Shown piece by piece: positions 25,868 to 34,814 of a stretch of 64,000 bases of DNA. Position 1 is the first letter of the stretch; each line of letters starts with the position of its first letter. Source of the stretch: Thiotrichaceae bacterium (GTDB taxonomy: Bacteria; Pseudomonadota; Gammaproteobacteria; SZUA-140); assembly GCA_002401765.2 (NCBI GenBank), contig NVTY02000079.1, positions 182,785 to 246,784 of the forward strand, read 5' to 3'. The notes beneath the pieces were generated by a model that searched no databases, was not told the origin of the DNA, and saw only the letters and a program-made list of their open reading frames with translations. The position numbers and the translations under genes were made by a program.

Positions 25868-26887
25868 ATGGAAATATTTCTGATTATTATTGGTGTCTGC
25901 TTTGCCGCCGGTATCGGCTTCATGCTGTTTTTAATGGGCAGTTTTTATTTTTCCAGTCCAGCTGGAAAATCGATTGATAAGAGCAAGCCCTTTGGTTATT
26001 TCTGGGGGAAGTTCAGCAAAAATAAAATTTACTACGCCAGTAGTGCCGGTTCTTTTAGTGGCGGAACGGAACTGGTCGATGTTGATATAGCGACTTTTGA
26101 GCTGATTGAATACGATTATGCAAAAGATAAAAATCGCGTCTACTTCAAACAGTCTCCAATCGATGTTGACGTGGCGACCTTCTATGTTGATAACAACGTT
26201 CCCAAAGATAAAAGTCATGTCTATTACATTGACATGAGTCGAGATAAGGAGCCGCTCGCCTCTATTATTGAAGTCGCAGACCCCGCGAATTATCAGGAGA
26301 TAGAAGGACACTCCTATTGGGCTAAAGACCGTGCTCACTATTTTATGAGTGGTAAAATAATCGAGGTGATTGATTATGATTCATTTTCCTTTATCAGCCA
26401 CGGCTGGGCTAAGGATAAAAAAAATCTCTATCAGCTCACAGACGATGGCTTTAATATTGTTGACGCCAACGTGAATGAAATAAAATGGCTTGAAGGTGCG
26501 CTGGTACAAGATGATAAAAAGGTCTATGTCAGTGCCTATATGCAGGGCAATAGTGACCCGGATACATTGCAGCTTAATATTTTTGATTACCAGGCCAGCT
26601 CGGAAATAGAACTGCTTTCTGATGTGCATGTTCGTCATAATGGAAAGATATACTACTGCGGCCTGCCGACAGAGATTGATGCGGCAAGTTTTCGTCCATT
26701 TCTTGATCAAGGCAAGCGACTGTTAATGGGGTTTTCCAAAGATAAAAATAGTGTTTACCTGTTCAACACTAAACTCCCGCATATCGATGCCGCAAGTTTT
26801 ACCTATGAAAACTACGATTTCAGAGATAATAATAACCACTATGATCGCAACGGTCAGGTGGTCACGCCGATTAATGAACCCTTTTAA
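25868..26887 (+). CDS. DKNYY-repeat protein with N-terminal membrane helix
   Basis: 339 residues. An N-terminal transmembrane helix (residues 3-28) is followed by repeats of about 35-50 residues in which a D/K-rich turn precedes an aromatic strand: AKDKNRVYFK, PKDKSHVYYI, AKDRAHYFMS, AKDKKNLYQL, DDKKVYVSAY and SKDKNSVYLF. This is the DKNYY family (PF13644), a periplasmic beta-rich domain of unknown role. Between units the phrase DVATF or DAASF recurs. It is single and probably anchored in the inner membrane facing the periplasm. Confidence 0.88.
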   Translation: MEIFLIIIGVCFAAGIGFMLFLMGSFYFSSPAGKSIDKSKPFGYFWGKFSKNKIYYASSAGSFSGGTELVDVDIATFELIEYDYAKDKNRVYFKQSPIDVDVATFYVDNNVPKDKSHVYYIDMSRDKEPLASIIEVADPANYQEIEGHSYWAKDRAHYFMSGKIIEVIDYDSFSFISHGWAKDKKNLYQLTDDGFNIVDANVNEIKWLEGALVQDDKKVYVSAYMQGNSDPDTLQLNIFDYQASSEIELLSDVHVRHNGKIYYCGLPTEIDAASFRPFLDQGKRLLMGFSKDKNSVYLFNTKLPHIDAASFTYENYDFRDNNNHYDRNGQVVTPINEPF

Positions 26888-27029
26888 GGCGTAAAGGGTG
26901 GGAAGCGCTGAATCATCCAGTTTCTGTATCAAATGCCGCAATAATAGAGAGCTGGCTTAGGTAAATGTTTAAGTAGTGATTTGTCAATAATATCCTGAGC
27001 CTTTCATCGTTATCTGTCTGGAGTGGCTT

Positions 27030-27317
27030 ATGAAAGTCTTTCGTCTTATTAGCCTTATCGAAGGGATTTCGCTGCTGGTGCTATTGTTTATCGCAATGCC
27101 ACTTAAATATCAATTCGGTATTAGTGAGGCTGTGTGGTATGCAGGCATTACCCATGGCATGCTTTTCCTCACTTACATGGTGATGTCGCTTGTCACCAGC
27201 CATCAGCAGCAGTGGCCGGTGATCAAATGGTTATTGATCTTCCTCGCAGGCATTGTGCCTTTGGGTTTTGTGGCAGTGGATAAAAAGCTCAAAAAAGAGC
27301 TGGCGTCAGCTGCCTAA
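27030..27317 (+). CDS. DUF3817 membrane protein
   Basis: 95 residues with three predicted membrane helices: about residues 4-24, 38-60 and 68-86. The start FRLISLIEGISLLVLLFIAMPLKY and the central WYAGITHGMLFLTYM are typical of DUF3817, often described as the YdzA/membrane protein family. It begins with ATG after TGGAG. It has no known function and is the last backbone-like gene before the defence island. Confidence 0.88.
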   Translation: MKVFRLISLIEGISLLVLLFIAMPLKYQFGISEAVWYAGITHGMLFLTYMVMSLVTSHQQQWPVIKWLLIFLAGIVPLGFVAVDKKLKKELASAA

Positions 27318-27438
27318 TTACCATGGACGGGCGTTGATCTTGCTCCCATATGACCGTAGAAAATACCTTTGCTGTTTCGGCATAGAAATGCTTAATTGAG
27401 CGCTGGGCTGGTATTATTCCCGGTTTTTAATCTTTATA

Positions 27439-27467
27439 TTGAATCCAGTGGCTTAGTTGGCCACAAT
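27439..27467 (+). promoter_or_regulatory. hsdM: Promoter-like element (family of three), upstream of hsdM
   Basis: TTGAAT at 27439-27444, a 17-bp spacer and CACAAT at 27462-27467, 75 bp before the hsdM start. The last part, GCCACAATGGC, is a palindrome GCCA-CAA-TGGC that could bind a regulator. Nearly the same 31 bp occur at 42248, before a relic of another type I restriction gene, and at 23915. Confidence 0.45.
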
Positions 27468-27541
27468 GGCGATTCGGGTGACTGGCGGCAGCGTAGACTG
27501 CCCCAGTACAGTTTGTAGAAAAGCCGTATCGAAAGGGTTCC

Positions 27542-29851
27542 ATGAGTCAAAACACCAATAATCTGGCCGCGTATATCTGGTCACTGGCCGATCTGCTGCG
27601 CGGTGATTTCAAGCAGAGCCAATATGGCCGCGTTATTCTGCCGTTTACGCTGCTGCGTCGCCTTGAATGTGTGCTAGAAGAGAGTAAAGCAGCGGTGCTG
27701 GTCGAGCATGAGAAAGTGCAGAAGATGGGGCTGCCGGAAGAGGCCGAAGAGAAGTTGTTGCTGCGCGCGACTAATGGCCTGACCTTTTTTAATAAATCCA
27801 AAATGGATCTGGCTAAACTAGGCGAGTCTGGTATTAAAGCCAATCTGGACTCCTACTTGCAGGGCTTCTCCAAAGATGCGCGTGAGATTTTTGAGTATTT
27901 TAAATTTTCCGAGTTTGTTGGCCAGTTGAATGATGCCAACCTGCTATACAAGGTCGTGCAAAAGGTGCGGCTCACTGACCTCAGCCTGCAGGCGATCTCC
28001 AACCACGAAATGGGGCTGGTGTTTGAAGAACTCATCCGCCGTTTTGCGGAAGGCTCTAATGAGACTGCAGGAGAGCACTTTACCCCGCGCGATATCGTCC
28101 ACCTCACCACCTCGCTGGTCTTTATGGAAGATGACGAGGCCCTTTGTGCCGACGGCACCATTCGCACCATCTACGACCCCACCGCCGGTACTGGCGGCTT
28201 TCTCTCGTCCGGCATGGAGTATGTTTATACCCATAACCCGCAGGCGCGCATGGTCGCCTTTGGGCAGGAGCTAAACCCCGAGTCCTATGCCATTTGTAAG
28301 GCGGACATGCTAATTAAAGGGCAGGATGTCAGCAACATCAAGCTCGGCAACACGCTCTCTAATGATCAGCTCTATGCGCAGCAGTTTGATTACATGCTCT
28401 CCAATCCGCCGTTTGGTGTCGATTGGAAAAAGATCGAAAGTGACATTAAAGATGAACACAACCTAAAGGGCTTTGATGGCCGTTTTGGCCCTGGTCTGCC
28501 TAGAGTCTCTGATGGCTCACTGCTCTTCCTGATGCACCTGATTAGTAAGCTTCGAGACAGTTCCGAGGGTGGTGCGCGTATTGGCATCATCCTCAACGGC
28601 TCACCACTCTTTACCGGTGGTGCGGGTTCGGGTGAATCGGAGATCCGGCGTTACATTCTCGAAGCGGATCTGCTCGAAGCGATCGTCGCCTTGCCAACGG
28701 ATATGTTCTACAACACCGGCATCGCTACCTATGTTTGGATACTCTCCAATAAAAAGGTCGATGAACGCCGCGGCAAGGTGCAACTGATTAACGGTGTTAA
28801 CCTCTGCGGTAAGATGCGTAAATCACTGGGTTCCAAACGCAATGTGATGAGTGATGATGACATCGCCACCATCACCCGTAGCTTTGGCAATTTTGACGTG
28901 GTCGATGCTCGAGTGCTGGATAAACCCACTGAGCAAAAGAGTAATCGCGGCAGACAGTCTGCAAACCCCAAAGTGGCAGCACCGAAGACCTTTTCCAGCA
29001 AGATATTTAATACCTACGAGTTTGGTTATCGTCGCATCACGATTGAACGCCCACTGCGTGAGTCGTACCAGTTTAGTGATGAGCGCATTGCCGAGTTGCG
29101 CTTTGCAACCAAGCCGCTAAACGCGGTGATGAAATGGGCCTATGCCGAATATGGCAACGAGTGGTCAGGCAGTGAAGGCTGTGAGCAGTACGGCCAGTTG
29201 GCCGCGCATGAAGTGGCGATTCGCAAACACATCAAAGCGCACTTTAGTGAACTAAAAGAGAAACAGATTAAAGACCTGCTGAATCGCGACAGCTGGCTTA
29301 ACCAGAAAGCGATCATGCTCAAGGCCCTACAACTACAACAACAGATCGGTAGCGAACAATGTGATGACATGAACGGCTTTGATAATGCACTCAAAGCCAG
29401 AGATGTTAAGTTAGATGCCAAAGAGAAAAAACAGATTACCAGCGCAGTGAGCTGGAAAAATCCTAATGCTGAAAAAGTGATTAAGAAAATTCATAAGGTG
29501 AAGGAAAATCCACTCTATGGCCTGTTTGAAGTCAATGGCCAAATCACCGAATACAAGGCCGATGGTGACCTGCGTGATAATGAAAATGTCGCACTTGATC
29601 CTAGTCAGTTAGTTGATGAGATCAACGAAGCCTATTTCAAAAAAGAGGTACAACCCCATGTGCCTGATGCCTGGATAGATGCTAGTAAATGGGATGCCAA
29701 GGATAATGAGATCGGCATCGTCGGTTATGAAATACCATTTAATCGCCATTTTTATGTTTATCAGCCACCAAGGGATTTGGTGGCGATTGACGCCGATCTC
29801 GATAAAGTCAGTAGTGAAATTATGGCGTTGTTGCGTGAGGTGCATTCATGA
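27542..29851 (+). CDS. hsdM: Type I restriction-modification system methyltransferase subunit
   Basis: 769 residues, longer than the common 500-residue HsdM. The N-terminal HsdM helical domain spans about 10-165. The N6-adenine methyltransferase domain (about 170-480) has the SAM motif [13 protein letters not shown] near 218 and the catalytic NPPFGVDWK near 288. The extra C-terminal 280 residues (from [21 protein letters not shown]) are found in a subgroup of long HsdM proteins. It methylates the target sequence recognised by HsdS. The next gene starts in the overlapping ATGA at its stop (29848-29851). It is intact and should still protect DNA. Confidence 0.96.
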   Translation: MSQNTNNLAAYIWSLADLLRGDFKQSQYGRVILPFTLLRRLECVLEESKAAVLVEHEKVQKMGLPEEAEEKLLLRATNGLTFFNKSKMDLAKLGESGIKANLDSYLQGFSKDAREIFEYFKFSEFVGQLNDANLLYKVVQKVRLTDLSLQAISNHEMGLVFEELIRRFAEGSNETAGEHFTPRDIVHLTTSLVFMEDDEALCADGTIRTIYDPTAGTGGFLSSGMEYVYTHNPQARMVAFGQELNPESYAICKADMLIKGQDVSNIKLGNTLSNDQLYAQQFDYMLSNPPFGVDWKKIESDIKDEHNLKGFDGRFGPGLPRVSDGSLLFLMHLISKLRDSSEGGARIGIILNGSPLFTGGAGSGESEIRRYILEADLLEAIVALPTDMFYNTGIATYVWILSNKKVDERRGKVQLINGVNLCGKMRKSLGSKRNVMSDDDIATITRSFGNFDVVDARVLDKPTEQKSNRGRQSANPKVAAPKTFSSKIFNTYEFGYRRITIERPLRESYQFSDERIAELRFATKPLNAVMKWAYAEYGNEWSGSEGCEQYGQLAAHEVAIRKHIKAHFSELKEKQIKDLLNRDSWLNQKAIMLKALQLQQQIGSEQCDDMNGFDNALKARDVKLDAKEKKQITSAVSWKNPNAEKVIKKIHKVKENPLYGLFEVNGQITEYKADGDLRDNENVALDPSQLVDEINEAYFKKEVQPHVPDAWIDASKWDAKDNEIGIVGYEIPFNRHFYVYQPPRDLVAIDADLDKVSSEIMALLREVHS

Positions 29852-30882
29852 GCAGGCTCAGTCAAAACTTTGAATATAAAGCCTGGCTAACGACACTAAA
29901 GCAGCAGTTTCAACAGACGCAGCTTAAGGCCGCGGTAAAGGTGAACACGGCTCTGCTTGAATTTTATTGGTCGCTGGGCAGTGAGATTATTGAACAGCAA
30001 AAAAATAGCATCTGGGGAGCGGGGTTTCTTGTGCAACTGAGCAAGGATCTAATTGCTGAATTCCCCGATGTAAAAGGTTTTTCCCTTAGCAATATCAAAT
30101 ATATGCGCCAGTGGGTGTTGTTTTACACGCGAGAAGGGGCAATAGGTCAACAGCTTGTTGGCCAATTAACGCAAATACCATGGGGGCACAATCTTAAGAT
30201 TATCAGTAAATGCCAAAACACCACGGAAGCGCTCTATTACATACAGAACACCCTGCAACACGGCTGGAGCCGCAACGTGCTCACTCACCAAATGGAAAGC
30301 GGGCTATGGCAGCGGGAAGGGCAGGCACTCACCAATTTTGAACAGACACTACCCCCCGCTCAATCAGACCTGGCGCAGCAGACCTTAAAAGACCCTTACG
30401 TATTCGATTTTTTAGCGCTTACCGAGCAGCATAACGAACGTGAACTGGAACAGGGGCTGGTTAAACACATCACCCACTTTCTGTTGGAACTGGGGGCTGG
30501 CTTTGCCTACATGGGTAAACAATACCCGCTGCAAGTGGGCGAGCGTGACTTTTACATCGACTTACTCTTTTATCACACCCGCTTGCGTTGCTACGTGGTG
30601 GTCGAGCTAAAAACCGGTGACTTTGAACCCGAACATGCAGGCAAGCTTAATTTTTACATTAAAGCGGTGGATGAGGGGCTACGTAAAACAGGTGATGAGC
30701 CCACCATCGGGATTTTACTGTGTAAAAATAAAGACAAACTCGTGGCCGAATACGCCCTGAGTGATATTCAAAAACCGATGGGTGTATCGGAGTACCAGCT
30801 TACCCAATCGTTACCCGAAAACCTGAAAGCTAATCTGCCCAGTATTGAAGAGATTGAAAATGAACTGGGCGGTGATGAGTGA
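29848..30882 (+). CDS. DUF1016/YhcG-type PD-(D/E)XK nuclease family protein
   Basis: 344 residues. The N-terminal DUF1016 region (residues 5-160) includes [11 protein letters not shown] and [16 protein letters not shown]. The C-terminal nuclease fold has [43 protein letters not shown] (residues 205-250), where Asp and the ExK of VVELKTG form the catalytic set. It overlaps hsdM by 4 bp and precedes hsdS, so it is a coupled part of the type I operon. YhcG proteins often travel with such loci; whether this one cuts foreign DNA or acts as an accessory is not known. Confidence 0.92.
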   Translation: MSRLSQNFEYKAWLTTLKQQFQQTQLKAAVKVNTALLEFYWSLGSEIIEQQKNSIWGAGFLVQLSKDLIAEFPDVKGFSLSNIKYMRQWVLFYTREGAIGQQLVGQLTQIPWGHNLKIISKCQNTTEALYYIQNTLQHGWSRNVLTHQMESGLWQREGQALTNFEQTLPPAQSDLAQQTLKDPYVFDFLALTEQHNERELEQGLVKHITHFLLELGAGFAYMGKQYPLQVGERDFYIDLLFYHTRLRCYVVVELKTGDFEPEHAGKLNFYIKAVDEGLRKTGDEPTIGILLCKNKDKLVAEYALSDIQKPMGVSEYQLTQSLPENLKANLPSIEEIENELGGDE

Positions 30883-30928
30883 GTGTGCTGATTGCTCCTG
30901 CTTTTTTTAGAAAAGAGGGGTGTTCCTG

Positions 30929-32302
30929 ATGGTTGGGAAGTATCAGGCTTACCCGGAGTATAAGGATTCTGGGGTGGAGTGGCTGGGTGAGGTTCCCGCA
31001 CACTGGATGTTAACTAGAATAAAGTATGTGTCAGAGTTAACACCTAAAAAACCATTAGTTCGGCGCGATTTACAGTGTAGCTTTATCCCAATGGAGAAGC
31101 TTAAAACTGATTCAATTATTCTGGATGAAATTCGTGTAATTGATGATGTCTATGATGGTTACACATATTTTGAAAATTCAGATGTGTTGATGGCGAAAGT
31201 TACTCCATGTTTTGAAAATAAGAATATTGCAGTGGCTAAAGGCTTGGTTAATGGTATTGGCTTCGGTTCCTCTGAAATATATGTGCTTCGTGTAAATGAA
31301 CGTGTATCAAACAAGTTTTTATATTACCGATTGCAAGAAGATAGTTTTATGGATATTGCTACCGCCGCAATGACAGGGGCGGGTGGTTTGAAGCGAGTTC
31401 CATCAGAGGTTGTAAATAATTACATGGCTTCTCTTCCTGCCGTTAGTGAGCAGAAAATCATCGCCAACTTCCTCGACCACGAAACCACCAAGATCGATAC
31501 CCTGATCGAAAAACAACAACAGCTTATCCAGCTGCTAAAAGAGAAACGCCAGGCCGTTATCAGCCATGCCGTTACCAAAGGGCTTAACCCTGATGCGCCT
31601 ATGCGTGAATCTGGGGTTGAGTGGTTGGGGGATGTGCCGGAGCATTGGATTGTTGCTCAATTGAAATTTAATACTCTGGAAATGCAGACAGGCCCATTTG
31701 GTAGTCAATTACATGCTGGAGATTATGTTATCGATGGCATACCATTAATTAATCCCGCTCATATGATTGCTGGGGAAATAGTGCCTGATTCAAAGGTCAG
31801 CGTAGATAAAGAAACTCAAGAGCGCTTGGAAAGGCACAAACTATGTGAAGGTGATTTGATTTTTGCTCGCCGGGGTGAGTTGGGGCGATGCGCCGTCATC
31901 ACCAAAGAACAAGAAGGCTGGCTCTGTGGTACGGGTAGTTTGAAGGCGAAGTTAAACGAACGTTTGCTACCAGAGTACTCATATCTTCTAATCACTTCAG
32001 ATGGAGTTGTATCTGAGTTGTCATTGGAGTCAAAAGGCTCAACTATGGATAATTTGAATACTGAAACTCTCGGTAGAGTAAGAGTCCCTGTACCTCCGGA
32101 AGATGAGCAGGAAGGTATATTGACTTATGTTCATGATGTCGCTGGAAAATATAAAGCTCTAATTGGTAAAGCGACAGACCAAGTTACGCTTTTGCAAGAA
32201 CGCCGCACAGCCCTAATCTCCGCCGCCGTCACAGGCAAAATCGATGTACGTAACTGGACAGCATCAGATCAAACTCAAAGCAATAAAGAAGACGTCGCGT
32301 AA
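30929..32302 (+). CDS. hsdS: Type I restriction-modification specificity subunit
   Basis: 457 residues from ATG 30929 (GAGGGG upstream); GTG 30920 would add three. Two target recognition domains are seen, each opening with a similar phrase: DSGVEWLGEVPAHW near residue 14 and ESGVEWLGDVPEHW near 230. Each is followed by a conserved helix (NFLDHETTKIDTLIEKQQQL near 186; the second is diverged) and the proximal repeat ERRTALISAAVTGKIDVRNW at the C-terminus. It fixes the two halves of the DNA target. The 3' end is duplicated at 32650-32824. Confidence 0.94.
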   Translation: MVGKYQAYPEYKDSGVEWLGEVPAHWMLTRIKYVSELTPKKPLVRRDLQCSFIPMEKLKTDSIILDEIRVIDDVYDGYTYFENSDVLMAKVTPCFENKNIAVAKGLVNGIGFGSSEIYVLRVNERVSNKFLYYRLQEDSFMDIATAAMTGAGGLKRVPSEVVNNYMASLPAVSEQKIIANFLDHETTKIDTLIEKQQQLIQLLKEKRQAVISHAVTKGLNPDAPMRESGVEWLGDVPEHWIVAQLKFNTLEMQTGPFGSQLHAGDYVIDGIPLINPAHMIAGEIVPDSKVSVDKETQERLERHKLCEGDLIFARRGELGRCAVITKEQEGWLCGTGSLKAKLNERLLPEYSYLLITSDGVVSELSLESKGSTMDNLNTETLGRVRVPVPPEDEQEGILTYVHDVAGKYKALIGKATDQVTLLQERRTALISAAVTGKIDVRNWTASDQTQSNKEDVA

Positions 32303-32368
32303 AAGTACCCCGATCTCGTTCCCACGGTCCTCTGTGGGAATGCATATGGCGGGTAGGGTGAAGTGAGG
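32194..32368. repeat. Direct repeat covering the hsdS 3' end and trailer, copy 1
   Basis: 175 bp nearly identical to 32650-32824, at a constant offset of 456 bp with no gaps. It encodes the last 35 residues of HsdS and continues about 65 bp past the stop, including the hairpin TTCCCAC / GTGGGAA (32319-32340). Differences are a small number of single bases. Confidence 0.9.
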
Positions 32369-32758
32369 GTTGGCTTTAATTGCCATGCTTTGATTATTGT
32401 TCAGCCGATTAAGCATGTGATCTCAGGTGAATATTTATCAATGGCTTTTCAGTCCCAATACGGGTATTCGGTTTTGTACTCGATTCGCACAGGTGGAATG
32501 CATCCGCATTTAAACTGCGGTGAAGTGCAATATGTGAAACTGCCAGTTCCTCCAACTGAGGAACAGAATGAAATAACTGATCATATTCGCCAGCAAATCG
32601 TGAAGTTCGATAGGTTGGTTGAAAGGCAGTTAGCTGCAATTGCGTTGATGCAAGAACGCCGCACAGCCCTAATCTCCGCTGCGGTCACCGGCAAGATCGA
32701 TGTGCGCAACTGGACGGTACCTGGTCAAACTCAAAGCAATAAAGAAGACGCCGCGTAA
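32369..32758 (+). pseudogene. Truncated second hsdS 3' half with a different target recognition domain
   Basis: The open frame (GTG at 32363) starts directly after repeat copy 1. It encodes NCHALIIVQPIKHVISGEYLS, then HPHLNCGEVQYVKLPVPP, which is the end of an HsdS target recognition domain, followed by the helix RQQIVKFDRLVERQLAAIALM and the same C-terminal tail as hsdS. The recognition part differs from both domains of the complete hsdS. It lacks the first half and cannot work alone as a normal two-domain HsdS. Confidence 0.8.
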
Positions 32759-32824
32759 AAGTACCCCGATCTCGTTCCCACGGTCCTCCGTGGGAATGCA
32801 TATGGCGGGCAGGGCGAAGTGAGG
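32650..32824. repeat. Direct repeat covering the hsdS 3' end and trailer, copy 2
   Basis: Second copy of the 175-bp repeat at 32194-32368. It closes the truncated hsdS frame and carries the same trailing hairpin (TTCCCAC 32775-32781 / GTGGGAA 32790-32796). Confidence 0.9.
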
Positions 32825-33161
32825 TATGGATTACCACGCAGGAGCGTGGGAACCAGAGTTGTCAGCTCGTCATACCCGCGGAGGCGGGTATCCAGTGTGC
32901 GAAGTACGGATAGATGGATTCCCGCACCCGAGGGCATTGCCTTCGGTCACCTACGCGGGAAAGACGGCAAAAATAAAGACAGCATCGTAGGGTGCAATAA
33001 GCAACGCGCATTGCACCGCTGTGAGCGGTCAATGGTGTCATGCCCTTCGGTTATTACACCCTACGTCTTGCTGATTGATTTCGGCGACGTATTCCAAGGG
33101 GCTTCCTGTTGCCATTACATAAACCCCCTCGAATATAGCCTCTTTGCTCAGAGTGTGTTAT
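32825..33161. other. Gene-free stretch made of short palindromic repeats
   Basis: Several hairpin units follow one another: CCACGC / GCGTGG at 32834-32849, TACCCGC / GCGGGTA at 32873-32890, and a GGTGCAATAAGC...GCATTGCACC stretch near 32990-33017. Such units resemble REP-like repeats seen dispersed in many proteobacteria. A 138-codon frame crossing here (32819) is not a gene in my view, because it translates only repeats. Confidence 0.6.
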
Positions 33162-33192
33162 TTTCAGTAAAAATAGTCTATTTTACTGAAAA
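33162..33192. promoter_or_regulatory. Perfect 12-bp inverted repeat, probable AbiEi operator
   Basis: TTTTCAGTAAAA (33162-33173) and TTTTACTGAAAA (33181-33192) are exact complements separated by 7 bp. The second half ends 18 bp before the predicted start of the antitoxin gene at 33211. In known AbiE systems the AbiEi antitoxin binds inverted repeats in its own promoter and represses the operon; this site fits that role. Confidence 0.7.
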
Positions 33193-33210
33193 AATAATGG
33201 ATACCAACCA

Positions 33211-33819
33211 TTGCAACCTATTGAAGAAAAAGTAATTTCTCGGATTTATGGGCGAGGTAGGGGGTGGGCCTTTACCAAAGTGGATTTTGTGGCTGAATTT
33301 GGTGAAGCTAACATCCACAAGGCGCTCTCTAATCTGGCAAAGGCGGGCAAAATTCGCCGCGTCTGTCGTGGCGTTTACGACTATCCCGGCTACAGTGAGC
33401 TGCTGAAGCAAGCGCTCAGCCCCGATATCGATCAGGTGGCGCAGGCACTGGCGCGTAAGTTTAACTGGCGTATTCTTCCCTCTGGCGATGCGGCGCTAAA
33501 TCTACTCGGGCTGTCGACGCAATTGCCGGGGCGATGGGTCTATCTTTCCGATGGTCCGGGGCGTGAATATGAGATCGGAAAACAGACCCTGCAATTCAAA
33601 AAATCCGCGCTAAAAGAGATCGGCTTTAGTTATCGCGAAAGTGGCCTGCTGGTACAGGCGCTCAAGGCCTTGGGTCGGGAGCATGTTGACCAAATGGTGG
33701 TCGATAAAGTGCATAAACAGTTAAGCGTTAAAAACCGCGAACGTATTCTCAAGGATACACGCACCGTCACTAGCTGGATTCATAAGGTGATCAAGCAGAT
33801 CTGCCGGGAGCCGGGTTAG
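33211..33819 (+). CDS. abiEi: AbiEi-type antitoxin (DUF6088/AbiEi_4)
   Basis: 202 residues starting at a TTG; no in-frame ATG fits better. The N-terminal winged-helix part reads KVISRIYGRGRGWAFTKVDFVAEFGEANIHKALSNLAKAGKIRRVCRGVYDYP, and the C-terminal antitoxin domain contains RKFNWRILPSGDAALNLLGLS. It is expected to repress the operon and neutralise the AbiEii toxin in a type IV fashion. Its TAG overlaps the GTG of the toxin gene. The inverted repeat 33162-33192 is the likely operator. Confidence 0.9.
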   Translation: MQPIEEKVISRIYGRGRGWAFTKVDFVAEFGEANIHKALSNLAKAGKIRRVCRGVYDYPGYSELLKQALSPDIDQVAQALARKFNWRILPSGDAALNLLGLSTQLPGRWVYLSDGPGREYEIGKQTLQFKKSALKEIGFSYRESGLLVQALKALGREHVDQMVVDKVHKQLSVKNRERILKDTRTVTSWIHKVIKQICREPG

Positions 33820-34814
33820 TGGAGAACATTGCCCGCTTAAGCAGCCAACAACGGGCGGAGCTGTTTTCGGAAACGGCGGCAATACGCGCGATGACACCTG
33901 CGATTGTTGAGAAAGATTTTTGGGTCACCTGGTTGTTGGGTCGATTGTTTAATGATGAGGTGTTAAAAAATCTACTGATGTTCAAGGGTGGCACGAGTCT
34001 CTCTAAGGCATATGGGTTGATTGAACGTTTCTCTGAAGATGTTGATCTGGTGCTGAACTGGCATGCACTGACGGCAGGCGCGCCGATGGCCGAACGGAGT
34101 AAAACCCAGCAGGCGCAGTTGAATAAGAAAATGACAGCGGCGGCTGAGCATTATATTGCCGGTGAATTGCTAACGCGCATGAATGAGGTGGTTGGCGATG
34201 TTTGTCGTTGTGAGCTAGATGATGTTGACCGTGATGTGATTAATCTTTATTACCCTGCCGCCTTTGCTGATGACTACCTGCGCCCAGAAGTGCGGCTTGA
34301 AATAGGCCCGTTGGCTTCATGGCTGCCCAATCAGCGGGCTCAAATCTGTAGTTATGCCGCTGAGGCTTTTCCTGATCTGTTTGATTCAACGCACTGCGCT
34401 GTACAGGTGATACAGGCAGAACGTACCTTTTGGGAGAAGGCGACCATTTTACATGTTGAGACTTATCGACCTGATGATAGGCCGCTGCCGCCAAGATATT
34501 TCCGCCATTATTATGATCTGGCTCAAATGGCTTGTACGGATGTAAAGACGAGAGCGTTGGCGGCGGATGAACTGCTGGCTGATGTGGTGACGTTTAAGCA
34601 ACGGTTTTATCCTAGAGGCTGGGCGCATTATGAGCTGGCAGTGCGCGGCACTTTACGCCTGGTGCCAGCGGGGAATGTGTTGGCTGCTGTTGCAGCTGAT
34701 TATCGGGCTATGCGTGACATGATCTTTGGTGAGGTGCCTACCTTTGAGCAGATTATGCAGTCGTTACAGTTATTGGAAGATGAGATAAACCGTAAGGAAG
34801 TTCACGATGAGTAG
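33819..34814 (+). CDS. abiEii: AbiEii-type nucleotidyltransferase toxin
   Basis: 331 residues starting at GTG, overlapping the antitoxin stop by one base. Nucleotidyltransferase motifs: FKGGTSLSKAYGLIERFSEDVDLVL (residues 48-73), with the GGTSLSK loop and the DxD-like SEDVDL, then QAERTFWEKATILHVE near 195 and RHYYDL near 222. AbiEii toxins add nucleotides to tRNA acceptor ends and block growth on phage infection. The end overlaps the hsdR start by 8 bp, tying it to the restriction gene. Confidence 0.92.
   Translation: MENIARLSSQQRAELFSETAAIRAMTPAIVEKDFWVTWLLGRLFNDEVLKNLLMFKGGTSLSKAYGLIERFSEDVDLVLNWHALTAGAPMAERSKTQQAQLNKKMTAAAEHYIAGELLTRMNEVVGDVCRCELDDVDRDVINLYYPAAFADDYLRPEVRLEIGPLASWLPNQRAQICSYAAEAFPDLFDSTHCAVQVIQAERTFWEKATILHVETYRPDDRPLPPRYFRHYYDLAQMACTDVKTRALAADELLADVVTFKQRFYPRGWAHYELAVRGTLRLVPAGNVLAAVAADYRAMRDMIFGEVPTFEQIMQSLQLLEDEINRKEVHDE

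Noticed and set aside
30929..32824. Phase-variable hsdS inversion system
   Set aside because: The repeats are direct, not inverted, and no recombinase is adjacent; only deletion or gene conversion is possible.
32819..33235. 138-codon plus-strand frame between the hsdS relic and abiEi
   Set aside because: It only translates the palindromic repeats; no ribosome-binding site and no protein-like composition.
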